A stretch of DNA of 62,941 nucleotides from Candidatus Cloacimonadota bacterium (GTDB taxonomy: Bacteria > Cloacimonadota > Cloacimonadia > JGIOTU-2), in assembly GCA_030613025.1 (NCBI GenBank), contig JAUWMT010000011.1, forward strand, positions 1 to 62,941, in the 5' to 3' direction. A program made the translations under genes and the position numbers. Position 1 is the first letter of the stretch, and each line of letters starts with the position of its first letter. Below are positions 55,801 to 62,941 of the stretch, piece after piece. The notes beneath the pieces were generated by a model. The model saw nothing but the letters and a program-made list of their open reading frames with translations, did not search any database and was not told the origin of the DNA.

Positions 55801-56288
55801 TTTATATAGATGGTTCACTTAAGGATGAGTGGAGTGGAGAATCGCCCTGGTCGGAGGTATCCTATAATGTGTCTTCTGGACTACACACCTTGGAATGGCG
55901 CTATGATAAGGATATGTATATGACTGGCGGGCAGGATCGTGCGTGGATCGACTATATTATTTTCCCGCCACTTGGCGCTCAGACTTCCAATGATGAGCCA
56001 TCTCAAATTTCTAATAATTTCCTTGCTGAGAACTTTCCCAATCCTTTTGGTAACGTAACAAATATCCGGTTTTCCTTAAAGAATTCTTCGGAAGTGACCA
56101 TCGAAGTATATAATATTTTGGGACAGAAGGTCAAAACTATTACAGAAGATGAACTTCCTGCAGGAGTTCACTCAACCTGTTGGGATGGAAAAGATACATT
56201 CGGGTATCCGGTTGCAAATGGTGTGTATTTTTACAGAATGAATACTGACGAATTCCATCAAACAAGAAAAATGATATTGATTAGATAA
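52815..56288 (+). CDS. C25 (gingipain-like) cysteine peptidase with type IX sorting domain
   Basis: This 1157-residue exported peptidase has signal peptide MKFFLFITIVLFICSSAFA. The C25 domain carries the catalytic dyad: His451 in YIHHSGHANTTYC and Cys488 in YTHGCLSGAFDSNDC. The preceding segment QHVIIGGDDEHIPHRGFF is typical of the family. Ig-like domains follow, then a MAM-like module (IIEDFEKGDFGMYDWYFGG) and the sorting domain (FPNPFGNVTNIRFSL, YNILGQKV, NGVYFYRM). Gingipain-like peptidases digest extracellular protein or process other type IX cargo. TTGGAG lies upstream of the ATG. It probably forms an operon with the next two genes (gaps of 11 and 3 bp). Confidence 0.93.
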   Translation: MKFFLFITIVLFICSSAFADVIEKTYYFKDPHFIEIDAQYQLISFESTLQSAPAGNPSVPYYAVSLLLPFGQEAYEIEVIPKSKTAIPGNYELYPMQYSQPYSKGSSGEFVIDQDIYNKAKPYPESIYGTLSTHYMNGYGFAFTTITPVEYIPKEKSISYYKSITVRIHTKPVKNEAHVAIPAYISDSQINTLRKLAQNDEMFSAYQRLQRDGGYEILLITPEAFMNDFSDLTGMYLTQGLRTEIATTQSINLSMSGVDLQEKIRNYIIQEYQNNGIQHVIIGGDDEHIPHRGFFCEVQSSSVYTDDDIPADLYYSALDGTWNDDGDNLWGEIGEDDLLPDVSVGRMSFSDSTELAHILNKTMMYQENPVLGELTKPILAGEHLWSDPQTWGGDYLDLLIGYHEDNGYTTNGIPANQNIEKLYDRELGYWDSSTLISKINEGKSYIHHSGHANTTYCMRMYNSDITNANFSNLNGTTHNYTHIYTHGCLSGAFDSNDCIAEKIVNLENFAASFIGNSRYGWFNEGQTEGPSEHLHREYVNALYSLKKDRIGEAHLNSKINTAPWVNAPGQHEEGALRWCFYCCNVIGDPVMPIWTDEPIDIQVIYPDSIFIGQDQVQVTVTSIGTDAEGLICTLLEDGVFHGSAAVNAIGVANINIDPVFTDVGTAQLIVTGYNCLKSTYDVMIIPSTGAYIIIDSVATKDDNNNIPEYSEEVSFDFVLENVGTQDATNVTATLSSDDEYITCSYSAAFFDTIFAGGTAMQENVLPIIIDDYVPDQHVVALSMNITADDKQNWDTQFAIILNAPVLEMGNCQIDDSSGDNDGILDPGETVIMTIPTLNTGHATSPDAQATLSCSENLITIQNSSIPLGQIEAGESVNANFTVTASSQLEEGTAIIFEYDVIAGAYELEEEFGITIGLIIEDFEKGDFGMYDWYFGGQADWAISETSPYEGNYCARSGNIPNDSETSLLIDVEVFSNGEIRFWKKVSSENNYDLLQFYIDGSLKDEWSGESPWSEVSYNVSSGLHTLEWRYDKDMYMTGGQDRAWIDYIIFPPLGAQTSNDEPSQISNNFLAENFPNPFGNVTNIRFSLKNSSEVTIEVYNILGQKVKTITEDELPAGVHSTCWDGKDTFGYPVANGVYFYRMNTDEFHQTRKMILIR

Positions 56289-56299
56289 AAGGAGTTTGA

Positions 56300-59293
56300 A
56301 TGAAAGTTATTCCACTGTTGCTGGCTTTTTTACTTATTTCTACTTTACTTTTTGGTCAGGCAATCTGGCAGGATGACGGAATCCCGATCCGCCAGGGTGT
56401 CAATATCGAATGGTACCGTTCCGGCACAACCCTCGGAGATGGCTCGGTAGTATATGTTTGGTCTGATACCCGTATGGGAGATCGTGATGTCTGGGCTCAG
56501 CGTGTCGATGTGAATGGAAATCTCTTGTGGGGAGCTGATGGGATCATAGTGAATGGTGAGATAAACAGGCAGGAAGATCCAGTTGTAATTAATACAGGAG
56601 ACAGCGGGGTTATTGTTGCATGGATCGATTTCAGAAATGAAGATGCCGGAGATGTCTATGCTCAAAAATTGGATGAGAACGGTAATCTTATCTGGGATGG
56701 ATCAGGCGTACCTTTATGCCTTGCTTCTGATGTACAGATATCACTTAATATTGTGAATGATGCAAATCAGGGCGCTTATGTGATCTGGCAGGATCACAGA
56801 AATCCAGGCGGAGTTGATATTTATGGTACTCATATAAATTCAGCAGGTTCGATCGTGGCTGGTTGGAATGCAAATGGAAATGCAATAGCTGCACAAAACG
56901 GAGATCAGGACGGACATACTTTCTGGGAAGACGGAACCGGCGGTGCAATCGTTGCCTGGCATGATACACGTGATGCCGCAAATGAAAATCTCTACATGCA
57001 GAGAATTGCTTCAGACGGCACTTTGCTTTGGGATGCAGGCGGCACTCTTTTATGTGGGTCAATAGATACACAGAGCAACGTGAAAATGTGCCCGGATGGA
57101 ACTGGAAATTTCATATTTACATGGAGAGATAAACACGATGATCCTGACGGTGATATCATGGCAATGCGCGTTGATATTGATGGCAACTTTCTTTGGACAT
57201 CGGATGTTGCAATATATCAGGGAGCAGGAATACAAAAAAATCCTCGAATTACAGAATCAACTGATACTGTCGCATTTGTAGTGTGGGTGGATTATCGCAA
57301 TGATCCATACTCCTCAGATATATATACACAAAAAATTGATGTAAGCGGAACACTTCTCTGGAATACTGCAGGGCTTGCACTCTGTACTTCTCCGAATGAT
57401 CAACTCGAACCTCGCTTGACAAACGATCATAATGCAGGATGCTATTTTGTTTGGACAGATGGACGTGATGGGGGACACCCTCATGAAGATATCTATATGC
57501 AGCATGTTGATGATACTGGCTCTATAGAATGGGAAGCGAACGGGAAAATGATCTGCGATGCCTATGGCGAACAGTTCTCCCCACTTCTGCGCGGTGATGG
57601 AACAGGCAAAGTCTATGCGGTTTGGGGTGATAATAGAACCGGATCAACAGGTCTCTATGTTCAGATCCTGGATGGTGCGGGTACTGAATATCTTACTGTG
57701 AACGGAGAACTCATCTATTATGGATTGTGCGGAGATGCGAAAAATTATTCGTTATTCCAGGGGATCGATCAATCTCTCATACTTTGGGTGGATAGCAGAA
57801 GTCCATATACAGGCAATCAATTGTATATGCAAGTTTTGTCAGATGATGGTTCTATAGAGCTTGCATTGAATGGAGAACCCCTCACAGATACGACTGGTTA
57901 TGATCAGGAAAATATAGATGCACTCTATTCTGTTTATCAAAATGAACTCATTGCAGTATGGGAAGAGAACAGAACGGGTTTCAAACAGATTTATGCTCAA
58001 GCAGTAGATGATCAATGCTCCTATCTCTGGGCAGCTACAGGTCTGGCGTTGGGTGATCTTTTTTGCGAACAGCAAAACCCTAAAATATCCGCTGTTGAGA
58101 GTGCTAAATCAATGGCATATTATGCAGGTTGGTCGGATTATCGTGATTTTATGGATCCGGGAATATATGGTCAGAAAATCGTTGATGGCGTACTTCAGTG
58201 GGATGTAGAAGGTATCGAGATCGTAAATCGTTCCGGTGAAGATAAGCTTACTGATATTGTAGATATGTACTATATCTTTCAAAGTGGATTGTGGGATGAT
58301 CAGAATATTTATGTGAAACTTATTAATACCGATGGAAATACTGCTGCCGGCTGGCCCGATGATGGTGTGGAAGTATGCACAGCAACAGGTAATCAGAAAA
58401 ATGCAACAGGTATTATTGTTCCTGAAGGATTGCTCGTAATCTGGGAAGACACCCGGGATAGCATGCTTGCAGTGTATGGACAGATCGTAGATAGTAACGG
58501 CTTAGTACTTTGGCAGAACAATGGTATTCCGATCGCTAATTATGCCAATGACCAATCCTCACCTGCTTATATTTATGATAATGAGCTCTATATCGTATGG
58601 GAAGATTTTCGCAATGGATTTGATTATAATATCTTTGGACAAAAGGTGCAAACTTCGAATGGGGCACTTCTTTGGAATCCTGATGCAGTACCAATTACTG
58701 ATGAATCCGGAGACCAGACCAATCCGGCACTCTCGATGGTCGATGATAACTTGTGCGTTCCATGGAAGGATTTCCGAAATGGCATGAATGCTGACATTTA
58801 CGGGCAGAAGGTATCTTCGGACGGTACTGTAGTCTGGACGACCGATCTGCCGATATGTACGGCTATAAAGAATCAGTCAGGACCTCTTACTGTTCCTTTT
58901 GATGACAATTATGCCAGCGTTATCTGGCAGGATGCGCGTTCAAGCGGGAAAGCGGATATCTATAATATCTATGCCCAAAAACTCGAAATAAACGAAGTAT
59001 CAATCGATGATCCACATCACGAGAATGATCATATAATCACCCATTATCCAAATCCGATCTCAAGATCGGTATATTTTACCTTGAGAAATATTGCTCTACA
59101 TTCAAAAAGTACTCTTGAAATTTTCAATATCAAAGGGCAACGTGTATTTTCGCATAATTTTGATGCTGGTGAGAGAAGCTTCGAGTGGAATACCTGTGAT
59201 CTTAATGGAGATCCGGTTACTAATGGTGTTTATTTTTATAAATTTGTAAACGACAACAATTCATCAACTAACAAATTTCTTATATTACGATAA
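56300..59293 (+). CDS. Secreted repeat protein with type IX sorting domain
   Basis: This 997-residue protein has a signal peptide (MKVIPLLLAFLLISTLLFGQ). Nearly all of it is a tandem repeat of about 55-60 residues with the pattern L-x-W-x-x-x-G ... Q-x-x-P ... V-x-W-x-D-x-R-x-x-x-x-D-I-Y-x-Q, seen for example in VVYVWSDTRMGDRDVWAQ, VIVAWIDFRNEDAGDVYAQ and AFVVWVDYRNDPYSSDIYTQ. At least ten units can be counted, a beta-propeller or beta-helix-like fold. The end is the FlgD-like sorting domain (YPNPISRSVYFTL, FNIKGQRV, NGVYFYKF). The ATG is preceded by AAAGGAG. No enzymatic motif was seen; a binding or structural role outside the cell is likely. Confidence 0.88.
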   Translation: MKVIPLLLAFLLISTLLFGQAIWQDDGIPIRQGVNIEWYRSGTTLGDGSVVYVWSDTRMGDRDVWAQRVDVNGNLLWGADGIIVNGEINRQEDPVVINTGDSGVIVAWIDFRNEDAGDVYAQKLDENGNLIWDGSGVPLCLASDVQISLNIVNDANQGAYVIWQDHRNPGGVDIYGTHINSAGSIVAGWNANGNAIAAQNGDQDGHTFWEDGTGGAIVAWHDTRDAANENLYMQRIASDGTLLWDAGGTLLCGSIDTQSNVKMCPDGTGNFIFTWRDKHDDPDGDIMAMRVDIDGNFLWTSDVAIYQGAGIQKNPRITESTDTVAFVVWVDYRNDPYSSDIYTQKIDVSGTLLWNTAGLALCTSPNDQLEPRLTNDHNAGCYFVWTDGRDGGHPHEDIYMQHVDDTGSIEWEANGKMICDAYGEQFSPLLRGDGTGKVYAVWGDNRTGSTGLYVQILDGAGTEYLTVNGELIYYGLCGDAKNYSLFQGIDQSLILWVDSRSPYTGNQLYMQVLSDDGSIELALNGEPLTDTTGYDQENIDALYSVYQNELIAVWEENRTGFKQIYAQAVDDQCSYLWAATGLALGDLFCEQQNPKISAVESAKSMAYYAGWSDYRDFMDPGIYGQKIVDGVLQWDVEGIEIVNRSGEDKLTDIVDMYYIFQSGLWDDQNIYVKLINTDGNTAAGWPDDGVEVCTATGNQKNATGIIVPEGLLVIWEDTRDSMLAVYGQIVDSNGLVLWQNNGIPIANYANDQSSPAYIYDNELYIVWEDFRNGFDYNIFGQKVQTSNGALLWNPDAVPITDESGDQTNPALSMVDDNLCVPWKDFRNGMNADIYGQKVSSDGTVVWTTDLPICTAIKNQSGPLTVPFDDNYASVIWQDARSSGKADIYNIYAQKLEINEVSIDDPHHENDHIITHYPNPISRSVYFTLRNIALHSKSTLEIFNIKGQRVFSHNFDAGERSFEWNTCDLNGDPVTNGVYFYKFVNDNNSSTNKFLILR

Positions 59294-59296
59294 ATC

Positions 59297-61582
59297 ATGA
59301 AAAAATATTGTATCTTAATCCTTATACTTCTTATTGCAGTGCCTGTATCTGCGCAGGTTGGGCTACCATCGAGATATCATACTTATGATGAGATCAAAGC
59401 AGAATTGGATTCCCTTCAGCTTGTGTATCCAGATCTTGTATTTGTAGATTCTATCGGCGTCACAAAAACGGATTCATTACCGATCTGGGCAGTGAAACTA
59501 TCTGATAATGCATCTACAGATGAGGATGAACCGGCTGTGCTTTATGTAGGCCAATGCCACGCAGAAGAGGTGCTCGGTGTTGAGATAACTATGTACATGA
59601 TAAATGAGATATTGGCTCATTTTTATCAGACACCTTATGCGATCTGGCTGAGCGAGCTTGAAATATGGTTCATACCCACTATCAATCCTGAGGGATTGCA
59701 GGTTGTAATGGACGATTGGGATACATCTTTCCGAAAAAATAAACGAGATAATAATCTCAATGGAATTTTTGATTTTCAACCAGGTCCCGGACATGATATT
59801 GACGGAGTCGATTTAAATAGAAACTATCCCAACAATTGGGTTCATGGAGACACATTGTACGATCCGGGTGGGGAAGAACGTTACGATTATTACCGGGGAC
59901 CATATCCTTTCTCTGAGGGTGGAACAGAAGCTGTAAAGCGTTTGGCAGATGAGCAGCATTTCATTTATTCGATCAATTGGCATTCTTCCCGTACAGGGAA
60001 TTTCTCTGAAAAGGTTTTTTACTCGTGGGAATGGGATGGCTTCAAGCGATCACCTGATTTTGAATTTAATAAAATAATTGGAGAAACGGTCGCATTACTT
60101 ATTGAAACTGAAGATGGCATCGGTCATTATGAACCTTCGCCTTCTCGGGGACGAAATGGCAATGCACAGGATTGGTTCTATAATACTTTTGGCACAGTGC
60201 AGCTTCTCATCGAATGCGGAACTGAAAATCTTCAGCCAAATGCTGCTCTTGTTGATGATACCTGTGAGCGGTGCAAGGTCGGCGCTTATTGGCTGATGAA
60301 CCGCGTACTTGGCTATCTGACAGATGCAGCAATGCTGACAGGTCATATCGAAGATGCTCTGACAGGTCTGCCTATTCGGGCTGAAGTGTACGTAAATGAT
60401 CATGATATTGTTAGTTTTACTACAAGAATTTCAGATGAATTGTTTGGTCGTTACTGGCGATTGCTCGAACCCGGAACTTATTCTGTAACGTACAGACAAA
60501 AAGGATATCAGGATACAACACTCGCAAATGTAACTATTAATAATTCAACGTGGACGGTAAAAAATGTTGCTCTTGAGCCCCTTCAGGAAATCACAGTTAC
60601 GGGCAATATTCATAATAATAGCGCTCCAATGCAGTGCGATGTTATCCTTGATGGCGGATATTTTGCAGATACATTATCCATCAGTGGAAACTTCAATTTT
60701 AATTATTATGTTGGAACCTATCAGACAACTTTTATCGCCCAGGGCTATGTTCCTCAAATTATGGAACTTACTATTGAGAACGGCATGACTGCTTTGGATA
60801 TTGACTTTCAAACTGAAATCGTTATTTTCGAGGAAGATTGGGAATCAGGAATGAATGGCTGGAATGCTCAAGATTATTGGTGCATGTATCCCGAATCCTA
60901 TGAAGGCAGTTTTGCTTTGAGGGATAATGACGAACAATTTTATCATAATGGTATAGAATCCACGATAAAAACGAGTTCATCCATAAATCTGAATGGTGTG
61001 AATGACGATCTCGCTATCACTTTTTGGCACAAATATAACACTGAATGGGAGTTCGACAGCTGCTATGTGGAGATATCACCCAATAATCAGGATTGGACTG
61101 TGCTTGCAGCATTTTCCGGTGTGCAGCAGGATTGGCAGCAGGTTATAATTCCTTTACAGGATTGGGTAGATACTCATAGTTACATGCGTTTCCGAATAAA
61201 AACTGATTCTTATCTGAGTGATCCCGGCTGGTTTATAGATAATATTACAATAATTTCATCTCAAGGAAATGGCATTGATGATCCTCCAATTCCGCCTGAG
61301 TATGTTTTGCACCAGAACAAACCGAATCCTTTCAGGTTCATAACATTTTTCCCATACGAAGTTAAGAATTCACATAATGAAAAACTTTCGCTTTCACTTT
61401 TCAATATCAAGGGACAGCTTGTTAGAGAATTCGGATTGCAGATTGCGGATTTGGGAATTAATGGAGTGGTTTGGGATGGAAAAGATGCGCGTGGTTATGA
61501 AGTCGGCTCGGGCATTTATTTCTATCAACTCAAAGCAGACAGCAGAATTATACAAACAAAAAAGTGTGTTTTTTATAAATAA
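59297..61582 (+). CDS. Secreted M14 zinc carboxypeptidase with type IX sorting domain
   Basis: This 761-residue enzyme has signal peptide MKKYCILILILLIAVPVSAQ. The M14 domain (residues about 25-340) has zinc ligands H88 and E91 in GQCHAEEVLG and H229 in SINWHSS, the substrate-binding LNRNYPNNW (R175) and the catalytic E306 in QLLIECGTEN. Two carboxypeptidase-regulatory-like modules follow (GHIEDALTGLPIRAEVYVND and the next), then a MAM-like module (IFEEDWESGMNGWN) and the sorting domain (NKPNPFRFITFFPYEV, FNIKGQLV, SGIYFYQL). It removes C-terminal residues from peptides outside the cell, complementing the C25 peptidase two genes upstream. Confidence 0.94.
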   Translation: MKKYCILILILLIAVPVSAQVGLPSRYHTYDEIKAELDSLQLVYPDLVFVDSIGVTKTDSLPIWAVKLSDNASTDEDEPAVLYVGQCHAEEVLGVEITMYMINEILAHFYQTPYAIWLSELEIWFIPTINPEGLQVVMDDWDTSFRKNKRDNNLNGIFDFQPGPGHDIDGVDLNRNYPNNWVHGDTLYDPGGEERYDYYRGPYPFSEGGTEAVKRLADEQHFIYSINWHSSRTGNFSEKVFYSWEWDGFKRSPDFEFNKIIGETVALLIETEDGIGHYEPSPSRGRNGNAQDWFYNTFGTVQLLIECGTENLQPNAALVDDTCERCKVGAYWLMNRVLGYLTDAAMLTGHIEDALTGLPIRAEVYVNDHDIVSFTTRISDELFGRYWRLLEPGTYSVTYRQKGYQDTTLANVTINNSTWTVKNVALEPLQEITVTGNIHNNSAPMQCDVILDGGYFADTLSISGNFNFNYYVGTYQTTFIAQGYVPQIMELTIENGMTALDIDFQTEIVIFEEDWESGMNGWNAQDYWCMYPESYEGSFALRDNDEQFYHNGIESTIKTSSSINLNGVNDDLAITFWHKYNTEWEFDSCYVEISPNNQDWTVLAAFSGVQQDWQQVIIPLQDWVDTHSYMRFRIKTDSYLSDPGWFIDNITIISSQGNGIDDPPIPPEYVLHQNKPNPFRFITFFPYEVKNSHNEKLSLSLFNIKGQLVREFGLQIADLGINGVVWDGKDARGYEVGSGIYFYQLKADSRIIQTKKCVFYK

Positions 61583-62175
61583 AGACCTCTAAAATAAAAG
61601 TGATAAATTCAACATTAAACTACAATATAATAGAAAGTTAATCCAAAAATAAAAATTACGACTACTAAAGAAATCACAATCCAACTTCATTTCATTACGA
61701 AGTGATAAGCAGAGAAAGATAGAAAAATAAAATATAAAAAAGTTTAACAAATCGATTTATCGGAGCGGGGTGTGTTATTGTGAGTGTAAGACTACTGAGT
61801 CGTTTACTCTAACAAAGAGCGTGTCATTCCCTCGAAGCTTTTCCTCCCGAAATAGGGGAGAGGGAATCTGGTATTTTCACTAATTAATTTGACAACAAAA
61901 GAAGGAGAAAAAATAAAAGACTATGAACTGAGGTGAATGCTGTTATTACTTATGAAATTGTACGGAAAGAACAGTGTAAATAATGAAAATTATTATGAAA
62001 GAAACAAAAAGCAAAATCCACGACATCTGTCGTATACAACCCCAAAATCGAATGTGTTCGCGACAAAATTGTCGGGGATCGAAACATTATGCACATTTGA
62101 GTTCAACATAAGATATTAATATGCTTGACCTAAAAAAGATTATATTTTGTTTAGAAAAAAAAGGAGTCAAATAAT
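61583..62175. other. Non-coding stretch with a nested inverted repeat
   Basis: This 593-bp stretch holds no convincing gene; a 60-codon frame at 61937-62119 has no family resemblance. An inverted repeat ATTCCCTC/GAGGGAAT (61826-61833 and 61860-61867) encloses a second inverted TCCTCCC...GGGGAGA, a strong nested hairpin without a T-run. A 12-bp palindrome GACAAAATTGTC lies near 62062-62073. These could be a short mobile repeat or regulatory structures. Confidence 0.45.
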
Positions 62176-62820
62176 ATGGATTATTTAAAAATAGGTGTTG
62201 AGAAAGGATATATTAAAATATCTGAAAACGAAAAAAAAATAACATACAAGGCACAAAATAAAACGTATAAATACACAAATCCCGAAGAAAAAGTGAGAGC
62301 AATTTATTATATTGAATTAATTGAAAAATATCAGTATAAACCAGAACTTCTTAAGTTAGAATATAAAGTTCCAAGAAGAACACCAAATGACTGGGCAGAT
62401 ATTGTAATTTTTAAAGACACTAAATATAATAAGCCTATTATTGTCGTTGAATGCAAAAGAGAAGATATAAATAACAATGAATTTACACAGGCAATTGAAC
62501 AAGCATTTGGTAATGCTAATTCATTAGGTGCTAAATATACAATTGTTGTTGCAGGTGAAACAAAACGAGCTTTTGAAATTGATAAAGATGAACCAGAGGA
62601 AAGAGAAAGAAATATTATTGCTGATATTCCAATCAATTTTGGCAAAGTTCAAGAATTCAGATATAAAAAATATGATCCTATTTGGGATATACAACCTGTA
62701 AATAAACAACAATTGATAAAAATTTTAGAAAAATGTAATGATACTTTATGGGATGGGGGTAAACAAAATCCAATTGATGCTTTTGATGAATTAAGTAAAA
62801 TAATATTGAGTTCACTCTAA
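62176..62820 (+). pseudogene. Truncated HsdR-N-like (PD-(D/E)xK) restriction-related protein
   Basis: The 214-residue product matches the N-terminal domain of type I restriction R-subunit-like and fused methylase proteins. It contains NDWADIVIF with the first Asp and PIIVVECKRED with the E-x-K of the PD-(D/E)xK nuclease fold, then AIEQAFGNANSLGAKYTIVV. The end, CNDTLWDGGKQNPIDAFDEL, is where full-length proteins of this type normally continue into an N6-methylase or helicase domain, but a stop follows within ten residues. No continuation is seen in the following 120 bp. AAGGAG precedes the ATG, so the fragment may be expressed. I call it truncated, though a naturally short protein is possible. 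Confidence 0.65.
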
Positions 62821-62913
62821 AAACCTTTCAATATAGTTCACAAAATACTTTACACAAAGTAATGATCAAATATTAGTATGGTTAAATAAGTAATATTTTT
62901 TAAGGAAATCACT

Positions 62914-62941
62914 ATGTTTCATACGAACGAAAATCATATAC
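62914..62941 (+). CDS. Possible start of a further gene, cut by the window edge
   Basis: An ATG at 62914 preceded by AAGGAAA opens a frame that reads MFHTNENHI before the window ends. Only nine codons are visible, so nothing can be said of its product. The Shine-Dalgarno-like sequence is the only support. Confidence 0.3.

Noticed and set aside
62040-62090. Possible CRISPR-like repeat around the GACAAAATTGTC palindrome
   Set aside because: Only a single copy occurs and no spacer array is present.
61937-62119. 60-codon plus-strand frame before the HsdR-N fragment
   Set aside because: No recognisable domain, biased by AT-rich DNA, no good ribosome binding site.

Overview
The window most resembles a genome fragment of Candidatus Cloacimonadota or a relative in the Fibrobacterota-Chlorobiota-Bacteroidota sphere. 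This is an inference from gene content: many very large secreted proteins built from choice-of-anchor J/MAM-like, carboxypeptidase-regulatory-like and Ig-like modules, most ending in a type IX secretion (FlgD-like Ig) sorting domain of the form NPF...SLYNIKGQLV...WDG...G-I-YFYKL, together with gingipain-like C25 peptidases. The DNA is AT-rich and uses AGGAGG-type ribosome binding sites. No rRNA, tRNA or CRISPR array was seen.

Layout. (1) 0.2-12.6 kb, minus strand: a 3180-residue modular surface protein and an 867-residue PD40-propeller protein. Both carry the same 38-bp element upstream. (2) 13.0-19.0 kb: NYN-domain RNase-like protein, MutL, a small secreted protein and LepA. (3) 19.0-19.8 kb: an orphan MNT nucleotidyltransferase between two MITE-like copies with a 7-bp minisatellite. 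(4) 19.8-23.7 kb, minus strand: overlapping operon miaA - parvulin - deoB - PEGA-type lipoprotein. (5) 23.7-24.7 kb: a REP-associated tyrosine transposase (RAYT) flanked by its REP palindromes. (6) 24.7-29.2 kb, minus strand: purH, a broken ORF6N gene, a lipoprotein and a class V aminotransferase. (7) 29.4-35.9 kb: the strand switches and every gene is on the plus strand, separated by attC-like sites. It reads as a cluster of integron gene cassettes without an integrase in view (CALIN type), carrying a membrane-anchored unknown, a HEPN-like protein, a 34-residue Lys-rich protein, a DEAD-box helicase and a BaiN-type flavoprotein, and interrupted by an intact IS630-family element. (8) 36.0-37.6 kb: DUF1232 protein and a metallopeptidase remnant with a REP element inside its reading frame.

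(9) 37.7-45.6 kb, plus strand: a HEAT/TPR protein with an unusual glycine-rich tandem repeat, then GAF-HD-GYP, TPR-adenylate cyclase and REC-GGDEF proteins, a compact second-messenger locus that could handle both c-di-GMP and cAMP. (10) 45.8-61.6 kb, plus strand: a secretion-cargo block of a lipoprotein propeller, two C25 peptidases (one apparently lacking the catalytic His), a repeat protein and an M14 carboxypeptidase, four of them with sorting domains. A triplicated REP-containing block lies between the two peptidases. (11) 61.6-62.9 kb: a non-coding stretch, a truncated HsdR-N/PD-(D/E)xK protein and the first codons of one more gene.

The most unusual parts are the cassette array (29.4-35.9 kb), the REP/RAYT family, which has spread to at least three loci including a coding sequence, and the paired minisatellite elements around the nucleotidyltransferase. 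All family assignments come from reading motifs by eye; no database search was run.
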